This document shows positions 48,684 to 57,336 of a DNA stretch of 64,000 nucleotides, piece by piece. Where the stretch lies: NCBI RefSeq assembly GCF_003264365.1, contig NZ_PYAK01000023.1, positions 37,570 through 101,569 of the forward strand, in the 5' to 3' direction. How positions within the stretch are numbered: the first letter of the stretch is position 1; every line of letters begins with the position of its first letter. This DNA is from Micromonospora noduli (GTDB taxonomy: Bacteria; Actinomycetota; Actinomycetes; Mycobacteriales; Micromonosporaceae). The position numbers and the translations under genes are program-made. The notes beneath the pieces are model-generated. The model made no database searches. It was given only the letters and a program-made list of their open reading frames with translations, and had not been told where the DNA came from.

Positions 48684-49708
48684 CAGTTCTGCGTACTTCA
48701 TGGGGGTTGTCGCTGCGGTTCCGGCCCCGCGCGTTGGGCGTCGGGGCCGGCGCGGCGGTGCTCGCCGCCGGGTTCGGTCTGGTGGCCCTGGGCAGTGGTG
48801 ACTACCCGATGGGGCCGGCGGACGTGCTACGCACGCTGACCGGCGGTGGCACCGTGGCGGAGCAGTTCATCGTGCTCGAGCTGCGCCTGCCCCGGCTGGT
48901 CACCGCCCTGTTGGTCGGTGCGGCCCTGGCCCTCGCCGGCACGGTGTTCCAGTCGCTGGTCCGCAACCCGTTGGGCAGCCCGGACATCCTGGGCTTCACC
49001 CAGGGCGCGTCGACCGGGGCGCTGGTGGTGGTCGTCCTCGGTGGCAGCAGCCTGGCGTTGGCCGGCGCGGCGGTCGTCGGTGGCCTCGGCACCGGCCTGG
49101 TGATCTACGCGCTCGCCTGGCGGCGCGGAGTGCACGGCTACCGGCTCATCCTGGTCGGCATCGGGGTGGCCGCGATCCTGACCGGCGTCAACGGCTACCT
49201 GCTGACCCGGGCGCCCCTGATGGAAGCCGCCCGCGCGGTCCTCTGGCTCACCGGCAGCCTGGACGGGCGAGGCTGGGCCAACGCCGGGCCGCTGCTCGCC
49301 ATGCTGGTCGTGTTGGCGCCGCTGGTGCTCGTCGGCTGCGCCCCGGCGCTGCGGATGATGGAGCTGGGCGACGACGCGGCCAGCGCCCTGGGCGTGCCGG
49401 TGCGCCGGCTGCGCCTTCTGCTGCTCGCTGCCGCCGTGCTGCTGGTCTCGTTCGCGGCGGCCGCAGCCGGGCCGGTGTCCTTCGTGGCGCTCGTCGCCCC
49501 GCACGTGGCGAAACGACTGACCCGGGCCCCGGGCCCGAACCTGCTGCCGTCGATGGCCGTCGGCGCGGCGCTGCTGGTCGGGGCCGACCTGGTGGCGCAG
49601 CGCGCGTTCGCCGGGCACCAACTCCCGGTCGGCGTGGTGACCGGCGTGATCGGCGGCGGCTACCTGGTCTGGCTGCTGGCGATGGAACGTCGGGCGGGCC
49701 GGCTGTGA
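48680..49708 (+). CDS. FecCD-type iron-siderophore permease, subunit 2
   Basis: A 342-residue partner permease. RLPRLVTALLVGAALALAGT then VFQSLVRNPLGSPDILGFTQ carries the family Q-x-x-x-x-N-P-L-x-x-P motif, VGIGVAAILTGVNGYLLTRA is a mid helix, and GPVSFVALVAPHVAKRLTRA is the ATPase-coupling loop. ABC siderophore importers of this type use a heterodimer of two such subunits. GTG 48680 overlaps the stop of the first permease gene. Segment count (about nine or ten) and length are normal for the family. Confidence 0.9.
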   Translation: MTVLRTSWGLSLRFRPRALGVGAGAAVLAAGFGLVALGSGDYPMGPADVLRTLTGGGTVAEQFIVLELRLPRLVTALLVGAALALAGTVFQSLVRNPLGSPDILGFTQGASTGALVVVVLGGSSLALAGAAVVGGLGTGLVIYALAWRRGVHGYRLILVGIGVAAILTGVNGYLLTRAPLMEAARAVLWLTGSLDGRGWANAGPLLAMLVVLAPLVLVGCAPALRMMELGDDAASALGVPVRRLRLLLLAAAVLLVSFAAAAAGPVSFVALVAPHVAKRLTRAPGPNLLPSMAVGAALLVGADLVAQRAFAGHQLPVGVVTGVIGGGYLVWLLAMERRAGRL

Positions 49709-49737
49709 ACACCAGTGACGCCCTCGAAGGAGCACCC

Positions 49738-50562
49738 ATGCGACCCGGCGAATCCCGACTCGGCGGCACCGCGCTGACCCTCGCCTACGACCAGCGCACC
49801 ATCGCCGAGAACCTGACCGTGGCGGTGCCCGACAGGTCCTTCACGGTGATCATCGGCCCGAACGCGTGCGGCAAGTCGACGCTGCTGCGCGCCCTGTCCC
49901 GGATGCTTCGCCCCAGCGCCGGTGCGGTGCTGCTGGACGGACGGGACATTCACGATCTGCCGGCCCGCACTGTGGCCCGTACGCTCGGCCTGCTGCCGCA
50001 GTCGTCGATCGCACCGGACGGCATCAGCGTCGCCGAGCTGGTCGCCCGGGGTCGCTACCCCCACCAGGGGCTGCTGCGGCAGTGGTCCCGCGAGGACGAA
50101 CGGGTGGTCGAGGAGTCGATGGCCGCGACCGGGGTCGACGACCTCGCCGACCGGGCGGTGGACGAGTTGTCCGGCGGGCAGCGGCAGCGGGTCTGGATCG
50201 CCATGGCGCTGGCCCAGCAGACGCCCCTGCTGCTGCTCGACGAGCCGACCACGTACCTCGACATCGCCCACCAGATCGAGATCCTGGACCTCTGCGCCCG
50301 GCTGCACGAGGAGCAGGGCCGCACCCTTGTCGCCGTTCTGCACGACCTGAACCACGCGGCCCGCTACGCCACCCACCTGATCGCCATGCGCGACGGGCGC
50401 GTGGTGGCCGCCGGGGAGCCGGCGTCGGTGGTCACCGCCGACCTGGTGGGGGAGGTGTTCGGGCTGCCCTGCCGGGTGATCGACGACCCGGAGACGGGCA
50501 CCCCGCTGGTCGTCCCCGCGGCCCGACGCCGTGCCACCACAGTGGCCCCGGAGCCGGCGTGA
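49738..50562 (+). CDS. Iron-siderophore ABC transporter ATP-binding protein (FepC/FhuC-like)
   Basis: A 274-residue ATPase. Walker A GPNACGKSTL at about residues 39-48, LGLLPQSSIAPDGISVAELV with the Q-loop, VARGRYPHQGLLRQWS (the R-G-R-x-P-H motif typical of siderophore importers), signature LSGGQRQRVWIAMALAQQTP, and Walker B LLLLDEPTTYLDIAHQIEIL. The H-loop is in VLHDLNHAARY. ATG 49738 is chosen because AAGGAG lies five bases upstream; the GTG at 49705 would overlap the permease stop but adds non-conserved residues. It powers uptake through the two FecCD subunits. Confidence 0.93.
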   Translation: MRPGESRLGGTALTLAYDQRTIAENLTVAVPDRSFTVIIGPNACGKSTLLRALSRMLRPSAGAVLLDGRDIHDLPARTVARTLGLLPQSSIAPDGISVAELVARGRYPHQGLLRQWSREDERVVEESMAATGVDDLADRAVDELSGGQRQRVWIAMALAQQTPLLLLDEPTTYLDIAHQIEILDLCARLHEEQGRTLVAVLHDLNHAARYATHLIAMRDGRVVAAGEPASVVTADLVGEVFGLPCRVIDDPETGTPLVVPAARRRATTVAPEPA

Positions 50563-52616
50563 GCGAGCACAGCGGCCGGCGCTTCCGCGACCCGTGGGGG
50601 GTGCCGCACCTGCGGGCCGACGACCCGCTCGCGCTGGCGGCAGCGCAGGGCCGGGTGACCGCGTACGACCGGGCCTGGCAGATCGAGGTCGAACGGCACC
50701 GCGCCCAGGGCACCAGCGCGGCGTTCCTCGGCCCCGACGCGCTCGGCTGGGACCGGTTCGTCCGGCAGGTCCGGCTCGACGACACCGCACGCCGCTGCCA
50801 CGCGGCACTGGACCCGGCGACCTCCGAGTGGGTGGGCGCCTACGTGCACGGCGTCAACGCCGCTCTCGCCGCCGGGGCGGCCCGGTCACCGGAGTTCGCC
50901 GCCACCGGGCTGCGCCCGGGTCGGTGGGAGCCGTGGACGCCGCTCGCGGTCTGGCTGGGCCACCACATTCTGTTCGCCGGGTTCCCCGGCAAGCTCTGGC
51001 GCGAGCACGTGGCGCAGCGGCTCGGGCCGGACGCGGTCGACCTGTTCGCCACCGACGGTCCGGCAGTGGCCGGCAGCAACGGGTGGCTGCTCGCCGCCGA
51101 GCGCACCGGCACCGGGGCCGCGCTGCTCGCCGGCGATCCGCACCGGTTCATCGAGGATCCCGGCGTCTACCAGCAGATCCGGCTGGCCTGCCCGGAGTAC
51201 GACGTGGTCGGGTTGGCGGTGCCGGGTGTGCCGGGCATCGCGCACTTCGGGCACGCCGGTCCGGTGGCCTGGGCGATCACCAACGCGATGGCCGACTACC
51301 AGGACGTGTACGCGGAGCGGCTGCGCCGCGACGGCCCCCGGGTGCAGGCGCTCGGCCCGGACGGCTGGCGACCGGCGCACCGCCACGTCGAGACGATCGA
51401 GGTGGCCGGGGCCGAGCCGGTCGAGGTCGAGGTGGTGGAGACCGATCGTGGTCCGGTGATCGCCGGTGGGCCGGACGACGAGAATGCCGTCAGCCTGCGC
51501 TACCCGCCCCGGGTCCGGGGCGACCTCGGTTTCGCGACGCTGCCGGAGCTGCTGCGCGCCCGCACCGTTGCCGACGTGGACCACGCGCTGCGGCACTGGG
51601 TGGAGCCGGTCAACGTGGTGCAGGCGGCGGACACCGCCGGAGGGCTGTTGCACCGGGTCGCCGGTGCGGTGCCGGTGCGGCACCCGGGAAACGGCCGGCG
51701 GGTGGTCCCCGGATGGGACGCCGCGTACGCCTGGCAGGGCTGGCACGCGCCGATGCCCCGCGCCGAGGTGGTCGGTCGGTCGGTGATGGCCAACGAGCGC
51801 GGGCTGGCGGCGCCACTCGGGGTGGAGTTCGCCGCAGGGCACCGGGCGCATCGCATCGCCGAGCTGCTCGACGCCCGTTCGGCCTGGACGGCCGACGAGA
51901 TGGCCTCGGTGCACACCGACACGTACCTGGGCGCCGCCGGGCCGCTGCTGGAGGTCCTCGCCGAGTCGACGGACCTCGGTCCGGCCGCCGCCGCGCTGCG
52001 TGAACGACTGCTGCGCTGGGATCGTCGGATGGCCGCCGACAGCACTGACGCGGCGGCCCACGCCCTCCTGCGGGCGGCTGTCGTACGCCGGATCGCCGCC
52101 CACCCGGCGTTGGCCGAGCTGGCCGAGCTGCCCGCGTACCCCGAGGTGTTCGCGCCCTGGCTGGCGCTGACGCCGCGCGTCGGTCACGCGCTGGAGCACC
52201 TGCTCGGTGCGACCCCGCTGCCCGGTGTGGACATCCCCGCGCTGGTACGCGCGGCGGCCGAGGAGGTCGGCGACGCGGCGGCCGGGCAGGTGCCCTGGGG
52301 GGACCTGCACCGGCTGGCGCCGTGGCGGGCCCTGCCCGGCCCGGACACCGGGCCCGGCCCCCGGCTCGACGGTGACCACGACTGTGTGTTGGCCACCTCC
52401 AGCGTGCCCGGGGTCACCCACTGGTGCTTCCGGGGGCCGGCGGCGCGCTTCGTCTGGGACCTGGCCCGCCGCTCGGACAGCCGCTGGGTGGTCCCCCTGG
52501 GCGCCTGCGGGGTGCCCGGCGACCCGCACCACGACGACCAGAGCGCCGCCTGGCTGGCCGGCGACCTGCTGCCGGTCATCACGGACTGGGATCAGCTCGC
52601 CGAGGAACTGCACTGA
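50559..52616 (+). CDS. Penicillin-acylase-family Ntn-hydrolase in the siderophore locus
   Basis: A 685-residue acylase. FRDPWGVPHLRADDPLALAA is the family opening ('D.WGVPHI.A'), and AVAGSNGWLLAAERTGTG contains the autocatalytic Gly172-Ser173 cleavage site; Ser173 becomes the nucleophile of the beta chain. GAALLAGDPHRFIEDPGVYQ, then IAHFGHAGPVAWAITNAMAD form the substrate pocket. There is no signal peptide, unlike penicillin G acylase, so it should act in the cytoplasm. GTG 50559 overlaps the ATPase stop, placing it in the iron-regulated import operon. It may trim acyl groups from desferrioxamines during synthesis or release iron by cleaving imported ones; both are inference. Confidence 0.85.
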   Translation: MSEHSGRRFRDPWGVPHLRADDPLALAAAQGRVTAYDRAWQIEVERHRAQGTSAAFLGPDALGWDRFVRQVRLDDTARRCHAALDPATSEWVGAYVHGVNAALAAGAARSPEFAATGLRPGRWEPWTPLAVWLGHHILFAGFPGKLWREHVAQRLGPDAVDLFATDGPAVAGSNGWLLAAERTGTGAALLAGDPHRFIEDPGVYQQIRLACPEYDVVGLAVPGVPGIAHFGHAGPVAWAITNAMADYQDVYAERLRRDGPRVQALGPDGWRPAHRHVETIEVAGAEPVEVEVVETDRGPVIAGGPDDENAVSLRYPPRVRGDLGFATLPELLRARTVADVDHALRHWVEPVNVVQAADTAGGLLHRVAGAVPVRHPGNGRRVVPGWDAAYAWQGWHAPMPRAEVVGRSVMANERGLAAPLGVEFAAGHRAHRIAELLDARSAWTADEMASVHTDTYLGAAGPLLEVLAESTDLGPAAAALRERLLRWDRRMAADSTDAAAHALLRAAVVRRIAAHPALAELAELPAYPEVFAPWLALTPRVGHALEHLLGATPLPGVDIPALVRAAAEEVGDAAAGQVPWGDLHRLAPWRALPGPDTGPGPRLDGDHDCVLATSSVPGVTHWCFRGPAARFVWDLARRSDSRWVVPLGACGVPGDPHHDDQSAAWLAGDLLPVITDWDQLAEELH

Positions 52617-52621
52617 CGGCA

Positions 52622-52665
52622 CCGGCCGCCGCTCGGGTGTGTCGCGCACCCCGAGCGGCGGCCGG
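52622..52665. terminator. Strong bidirectional hairpin
   Basis: CCGGCCGCCGCTCGGG (52622-52637) and CCCGAGCGGCGGCCGG (52650-52665) form a perfect 16-bp stem with a 12-base loop, six bases after the acylase stop and just before the convergent subtilase stop. Confidence 0.85.
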
Positions 52666-52676
52666 CCGCAGTGCTG

Positions 52677-55600
52677 TCAGCGCAGGCCGAACGCCCGGCT
52701 GATGCTCTGGCTCACTGTGTTGCCGGCGGTGTCGCGTGCCGTGGTGCGCAGGCTCACGAAGCCGGCCTTCGCCGGTGCGGCCAGCGAGGTACGCCAGCCG
52801 TCGCCGTGCCGGGTCAGCCGCTGCTTCTGCCAGGTCGCCCCGTCGTCGTAGGACACCTCGACGGTCACCGCCCCGATCGTGCCGGTGACATCGGGCAGGT
52901 GGGAGGCGACAACGGTCAGCGGTGCCCGCCGCGACGCCGTGCCGGCGGAGTCGATGTCCACCTGGTAGTCAAGCTGGATCATCGGCAGGACCTCGGCCGA
53001 CTCCTCCCCGGTGACCGCCGAGTGGAAGCCCCACTCGGTGCGGGTCTGCCGGGAGTACGGGTTGGTCCAGGCGGCCCGGTCGTTCTCCACCACCAGCCGG
53101 TACGGCAGTCGCTGGGACGCCAGCCCGGAGACCTGGAGGTACTCGGCGTTACCCCAGTTCAGCTCCTTGTCACCCTGGTAGAGGGTGGTCCGGTTGACCA
53201 TGTCGTAGTTCGCGTACGCCTCACCGATGTGACCGCCCCCGTCGCCCCACCCGGGCGCGGGCAGGTAGACGGTGTCCAGGTACCGGACCGGCACGTAGCT
53301 GCCGCCCATCCGGGGTCGCTGGATCGGCCCGAACCAGGTGACGGCGCTCGGCTTGCCGGCCGGGTACGTGGTCACCGCCATCAGGTGTTGACCAGTCTCG
53401 CCGGCGATGAACGCGTCGTCGATCCACCGCTGGTCGGCGCTCACCCAGTCGGTGCGTCGGCCCTGCGCCGGGGCCGGCTCCTGGTTGCTCGACGCCCAGC
53501 CGCGCCAGACGTCGGTGCGGAACTCCAGCGCCTTGCCCTGCCGGTAGTTGCGGAACTCCACGTCGACCCGGGCCAACTGCCGCTTCGTGGGCCGGTAGGT
53601 GGGGTCGGCCGGCACCGTGCCGGTCCAGTGGTGCGCCACGTCGTACAGGTAGCTGGTCTCCGGGTGCGACTCGACGGTGAGCCGCACCGCGCCCCGCTCC
53701 AGCGCTGCGATGAGCTGCCCGCCCTCGTCGGCGCCGAGGGTCGCCACTGTCACCGGGGCCGGGCTCTCCGGGCTCCACGCCGCCTCGTCCCACGGCTGGA
53801 GCCGGCCGACGCCGTCGTTCACGACGAGCAGCAGCTTCGCCCCGGCCGCCGCGGCGGCCTGCGCCTGGGTGGCGATGTCCACACTGTCACTGCGGCGCAC
53901 CACCACGGCCCGGTCCCGGACCGGACGCTTGGCCAGCCCCGCCGCCGACGCGTCGGCGACGTAGACCGCGTCCAACTGGCTACGACCGGCCGGCAGCGCC
54001 GGGGTCGCCCGCTTCACCAACAGATCGTCGTACGAGCGACCGCCCGCCGAAACGGTCAGGGCCGGCTGCTCCAGCCGCCACCGGGCACCGAACTCGAACT
54101 CGCCGTCGGTCACCGGACGGCTCGTCGGCAACGCCCACATGCTGTCGTACGAGTCGTCGGGCAGCACCTGACTCTCGGTGAGACCGTTCTTCGTGGACCG
54201 GTGGATGTCCATCCGCAGCGCGCTCGCGGTGGCCTCCTGCGGCACCCGGGCCTGCACCTGTCGGGCGGCGCGCGCGTCCAGGGTGACGGTGCGGTCGCGG
54301 TCCAGGTTCACGTCGGTGAAGCTGAGCATCGCCATGCCCTTGGAGTGCGGCCCGTGCGCGCCGCGCACGTCCGCGGAGATCCAGCCGTTCCAGCTTCCCA
54401 CCGGCAGCCGCAGCGTGGCGGTGCCGCTCTCGGGCAGGTCCACGGCGGTGAAGAGGGTGTCGGCGGTGAGGATGACCTTGCCGACGAGCGGCTTGCCGTC
54501 GCGGTCCTTGGCGACCAGCGTCAGGTTCTGCCGCTGGCCCTCCTTGCCGGCGCCGATCAGGGTGCGCCCGCGCACCGCACCGGTGTCGTCGGTGGCGACG
54601 ATCATGCCGCTGACCTGCTTCTCCACCGGCAGCTTGTCGTACGCGGCGGTCACCGTCACGGTGGCGGTGCCGCCTGCGGGCACTGTGACCCGGTCGGCGG
54701 AGAGCGCGAACAGTCCGGCCGGCGCGGTGGCCGCGTCGAGGGCCAGCCTCAGGTCGACCGGCGCGCTGCCGAGGTTGGTGTAGGTGACCGTACGGTCAAC
54801 TGTCGTGCCCGGCTGCTGCGGCCACGCCTGGTAGCCGGAGTAGGCGCTCGGGGTGGCGAAGACGGTGGCGTGCGCGGCGGCGACCGCGTCGACCCGGCCG
54901 GCACCCGCCTGGTACGGGGTGTACTCGGGGGTGGCCTTGACCGTGCTGACCAGCGCTTCCTTGATCCGCTGACCGGTCCAGTCCGGGTGCGCGGCGGCGA
55001 CCAGCGCGGCCGTGCCGGCCACGTGCGGGGTGGCCATCGACGTGCCGCTCATCAGCGTGTAGTCGCCGGAGCCCCGCACGAGGTGCGAGCGGGCCGCCAG
55101 GATGTCCACGCCGGGGGCGGTGATCTCGGGCTTGAGCCCGCCGTCGCCGGCGCGTGGCCCCTGGCTGGAGAAGTCGGCGAGGTGGTCGGTGTTGTCGACG
55201 GCGCCGACGGTGAGCGCGGAGTTGGCGGCGCCCGGGCTGCCGATGCTGGCCGGGCCGCTGTTGCCGGCGGCGATCACGAAGAGGGCACCGGTCTCGGCGC
55301 TGAGTCGCTCAACCGCCTGGCTCATCGGGTCGCTGCCGTCGGTGGCCTCACCGCCCAGGCTCATGCTGACCACCCGGGCCTTCTGCTCGCGGGCCGCCCA
55401 CTCCATGCCGGCGATGATCCATGAGTTCTGTCCGCTGCCCTCACTGTTGAGCACCTTGCCGATGTGCAGGCGGGCACCCGGGGCGACACCCCGCTCGGCG
55501 CCACCGGACGCGGCGCCGGTCCCGGCGATCGTCGAGGCGACGTGCGTGCCGTGGCCCTTGTAGTCGAGGATGTCGGGCTCCTCGGGCACGAAGCTGCTGG

Positions 55601-56387
55601 ACTCGGCGATCTGGCCGACGAGGTCCGGGTGTTCGGCGTCGGCACCCGAGTCGAGCACCGCGACGTCGACACCGGCGGCGGTGTTGCCCTCGGCCCACAG
55701 CTTCGGCGCGCCGATCTGCGCGGTGGACTCGGCCAGGTCCGCGTGCACCCGACCGTCCAACCAGACCTTGGCGATGCCGTTGGCCAGGGTCGGGGCGTCA
55801 CCCGTACGCCGGGTCGAACCGGCGGTCAGCGCGGTCCAGAACCGGTCGGCGGTGGCGCGCTGGCGGGTCAGCGCCGCGCCCTGCACGCTGTCCAACGGTC
55901 GGACCAGTTCGGCGCCGTCGACGGTGGGGCGGGTGCGGTTGCGGGCCGCCGCGTCGGTCATCGTGACGATCAGCGGAAGCGCGTCGGTGTGCGCGTCGTC
56001 GTAGCCGTCGGCGATGAGGTCGGTGACGTTGAACAGTTGCCGGTCCAGCACACCACTGGTCACGTAGGACAGCGCGGCGTCCGGGTAGACGTAGGTGTCG
56101 CCGTCGCGCACTGTGCGGTGGAAGCTCGGGGTGCTGCCGTCCGGCCGGCGCACTGTCGACACCGTGCTGCCGTCCGCCGCGGTGGTGACGGTGACCGTGT
56201 CACCGGTGATCAGGGTGACGGTGGACGCGCGTCCGGCGGCGGCCGGGGGTTGACCCGCGGGGCGGTCGGGGTTGTTCGGCGGGGCGGCGGCCGCTCCCGC
56301 GCCGGGTGGGGTGAACCCGGCCGCCAGGGTGAGGGCGGCGCCGAGGGCGATCAGCCCGGATCGGCGGCGCCGGTGAGACAGAGCCAC
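52677..56387 (-). CDS. Large secreted subtilisin-like serine protease (S8), 1236 aa
   Basis: A second large exported subtilase. VALSHRRRRSGLIALGAALT to GAAAAPP is the signal, then a long propeptide-like region to about residue 225. Catalytic Asp is in VAVLDSGADAEHPD (about 246), His in GHGTHVASTIAGTG (about 282) and Ser in MSGTSMATPHVAGTAALVAA (about 450), with the oxyanion Asn in VIAAGNSGPAS. About 750 C-terminal residues are beta-rich; RAVVVRRSDSVDIATQAQAA then AAAGAKLLLVVNDG resembles a PA domain placed after the catalytic domain. GTG 56387 has AGAGG five bases upstream. The last 90 residues (VTVEVSYDDGATWQKQRLTR) look like a bacterial Ig/Fn3 module. Confidence 0.9.
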   Translation of the reverse strand: MALSHRRRRSGLIALGAALTLAAGFTPPGAGAAAAPPNNPDRPAGQPPAAAGRASTVTLITGDTVTVTTAADGSTVSTVRRPDGSTPSFHRTVRDGDTYVYPDAALSYVTSGVLDRQLFNVTDLIADGYDDAHTDALPLIVTMTDAAARNRTRPTVDGAELVRPLDSVQGAALTRQRATADRFWTALTAGSTRRTGDAPTLANGIAKVWLDGRVHADLAESTAQIGAPKLWAEGNTAAGVDVAVLDSGADAEHPDLVGQIAESSSFVPEEPDILDYKGHGTHVASTIAGTGAASGGAERGVAPGARLHIGKVLNSEGSGQNSWIIAGMEWAAREQKARVVSMSLGGEATDGSDPMSQAVERLSAETGALFVIAAGNSGPASIGSPGAANSALTVGAVDNTDHLADFSSQGPRAGDGGLKPEITAPGVDILAARSHLVRGSGDYTLMSGTSMATPHVAGTAALVAAAHPDWTGQRIKEALVSTVKATPEYTPYQAGAGRVDAVAAAHATVFATPSAYSGYQAWPQQPGTTVDRTVTYTNLGSAPVDLRLALDAATAPAGLFALSADRVTVPAGGTATVTVTAAYDKLPVEKQVSGMIVATDDTGAVRGRTLIGAGKEGQRQNLTLVAKDRDGKPLVGKVILTADTLFTAVDLPESGTATLRLPVGSWNGWISADVRGAHGPHSKGMAMLSFTDVNLDRDRTVTLDARAARQVQARVPQEATASALRMDIHRSTKNGLTESQVLPDDSYDSMWALPTSRPVTDGEFEFGARWRLEQPALTVSAGGRSYDDLLVKRATPALPAGRSQLDAVYVADASAAGLAKRPVRDRAVVVRRSDSVDIATQAQAAAAAGAKLLLVVNDGVGRLQPWDEAAWSPESPAPVTVATLGADEGGQLIAALERGAVRLTVESHPETSYLYDVAHHWTGTVPADPTYRPTKRQLARVDVEFRNYRQGKALEFRTDVWRGWASSNQEPAPAQGRRTDWVSADQRWIDDAFIAGETGQHLMAVTTYPAGKPSAVTWFGPIQRPRMGGSYVPVRYLDTVYLPAPGWGDGGGHIGEAYANYDMVNRTTLYQGDKELNWGNAEYLQVSGLASQRLPYRLVVENDRAAWTNPYSRQTRTEWGFHSAVTGEESAEVLPMIQLDYQVDIDSAGTASRRAPLTVVASHLPDVTGTIGAVTVEVSYDDGATWQKQRLTRHGDGWRTSLAAPAKAGFVSLRTTARDTAGNTVSQSISRAFGLR

Positions 56388-56560
56388 GATGACCTCTTTG
56401 TGTCGAGAAGTGGTACGCACCACAGCATCGACGCAGAGCCCACCCCAACCGCGCACCGCGCCCCGACGCACTTACGCCATGGCGCAACCCCGCCACCCTC
56501 CCCCGCTCTCCCCCCGACCGCGCACTCACCCCGACCGCGCGTCCCGCCTCGATCCCCGTC

Positions 56561-56628
56561 GATCTTGCACTTGCTGTCGCGACCAAAGGCGCGAATCGGG
56601 GCGCATCGACAACCGCAAGTGCAGGATC
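56561..56628. repeat. Inverted-repeat element between the subtilase and aldolase genes
   Basis: GATCTTGCACTTGC (56561-56574) and GCAAGTGCAGGATC (56615-56628) are 14-base inverted arms with one mismatch; TGTCG (56575-56579) and CGACA (56607-56611) extend the pairing inward. The rest of the 273-base gap is GC-rich with a short direct repeat of CCGACCGCGC and no reading frame of note. Confidence 0.7.
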
Positions 56629-56660
56629 GGCGAGAGGGGCGGACGGGGAGGGCGGGAGGG

Positions 56661-57269
56661 TTAGGGGGTGGGGCGGGTCAGGGTGGCGAGGGCGTCCAGT
56701 TGGGTGGGGTCGGAGAGGGCGGAGCCGACGGCCACCACGCGTACGCCTGCTTGCAGGAACGCGCCGGCGTTGCTCGCGTCGAGGCCGCCGGTGGCGACGA
56801 AGCGCAACTGCGGCAGCGGGCCGGCGACGGCCTTGAACCAGGCCGGGCCGAGGGAGACAGCGGGGAACGCCTTGAGCCAGGTGAGGCCGTGCCGCAGTGC
56901 CTGCTGGGCCTCGGTCGGGGTGGCCACACCGGGCAGGTGCGGCAGGCCACGCGCGGCGGCGGCGTCGGCGACCGCGAGGTCCAGGCCGGGCGCGACGGTG
57001 AACCGGGCGCCGGCGTCGGCCGCCGCGGCGACCTGTTCGACGTCGAGCACGGTGCCGGCGCCGACGATCCGGTCGCGCTCGGCGCCCGCCTCGACGGCGG
57101 CCCGCAGCGCCGGCACCGCGTCGGCGGTGGCCACCGGAACCTCCACCACGTCGATGCCGAGATCCCAGGCACGCTCGGCGAGCCGAACGGTCTCGGCGAC
57201 CGGCAGGCCGCGCAGGATCGCCATCACCCGGGCGCCGCCGAAGATGTGGTCGAAGTCCGGTGTGGTCAT
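56661..57269 (-). CDS. eda: KDPG/KHG aldolase
   Basis: A 202-residue class I aldolase. GGARVMAILRGLPVAETVRL is strand 1, IDVVEVPVATADAVPALRAA carries the catalytic Glu (V-E-V-P), IVGAGTVLDVEQVAAAADAG the G-A-G-T-V motif, ARFTVAPGLDLAVADAAAAR the phosphate-side loop, and HGLTWLKAFPAVSLGPAWFK the Schiff-base Lys (W-L-K-A-F-P). LRFVATGGLDASNAGAFLQA ends the barrel. It splits 2-keto-3-deoxy-6-phosphogluconate to pyruvate and glyceraldehyde 3-phosphate. ATG 57269 has GGAG six bases upstream. It follows the KDG kinase gene, its direct metabolic partner, by 67 bases. Confidence 0.92.
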   Translation of the reverse strand: MTTPDFDHIFGGARVMAILRGLPVAETVRLAERAWDLGIDVVEVPVATADAVPALRAAVEAGAERDRIVGAGTVLDVEQVAAAADAGARFTVAPGLDLAVADAAAARGLPHLPGVATPTEAQQALRHGLTWLKAFPAVSLGPAWFKAVAGPLPQLRFVATGGLDASNAGAFLQAGVRVVAVGSALSDPTQLDALATLTRPTP

Positions 57270-57336
57270 GGTGCACTCCATCCGAGGTCGCGGTGGGACT
57301 GTTGCTGCTGGTCGGGTCGCAACCCGCCGGCCCGAC

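Noticed and set aside
52671..55424. 917-codon plus-strand open frame opposite the second subtilase gene
   Set aside because: Low-complexity Arg/Gly/Val/His composition, no ribosome-binding site and no motif, against a clear protease on the minus strand.
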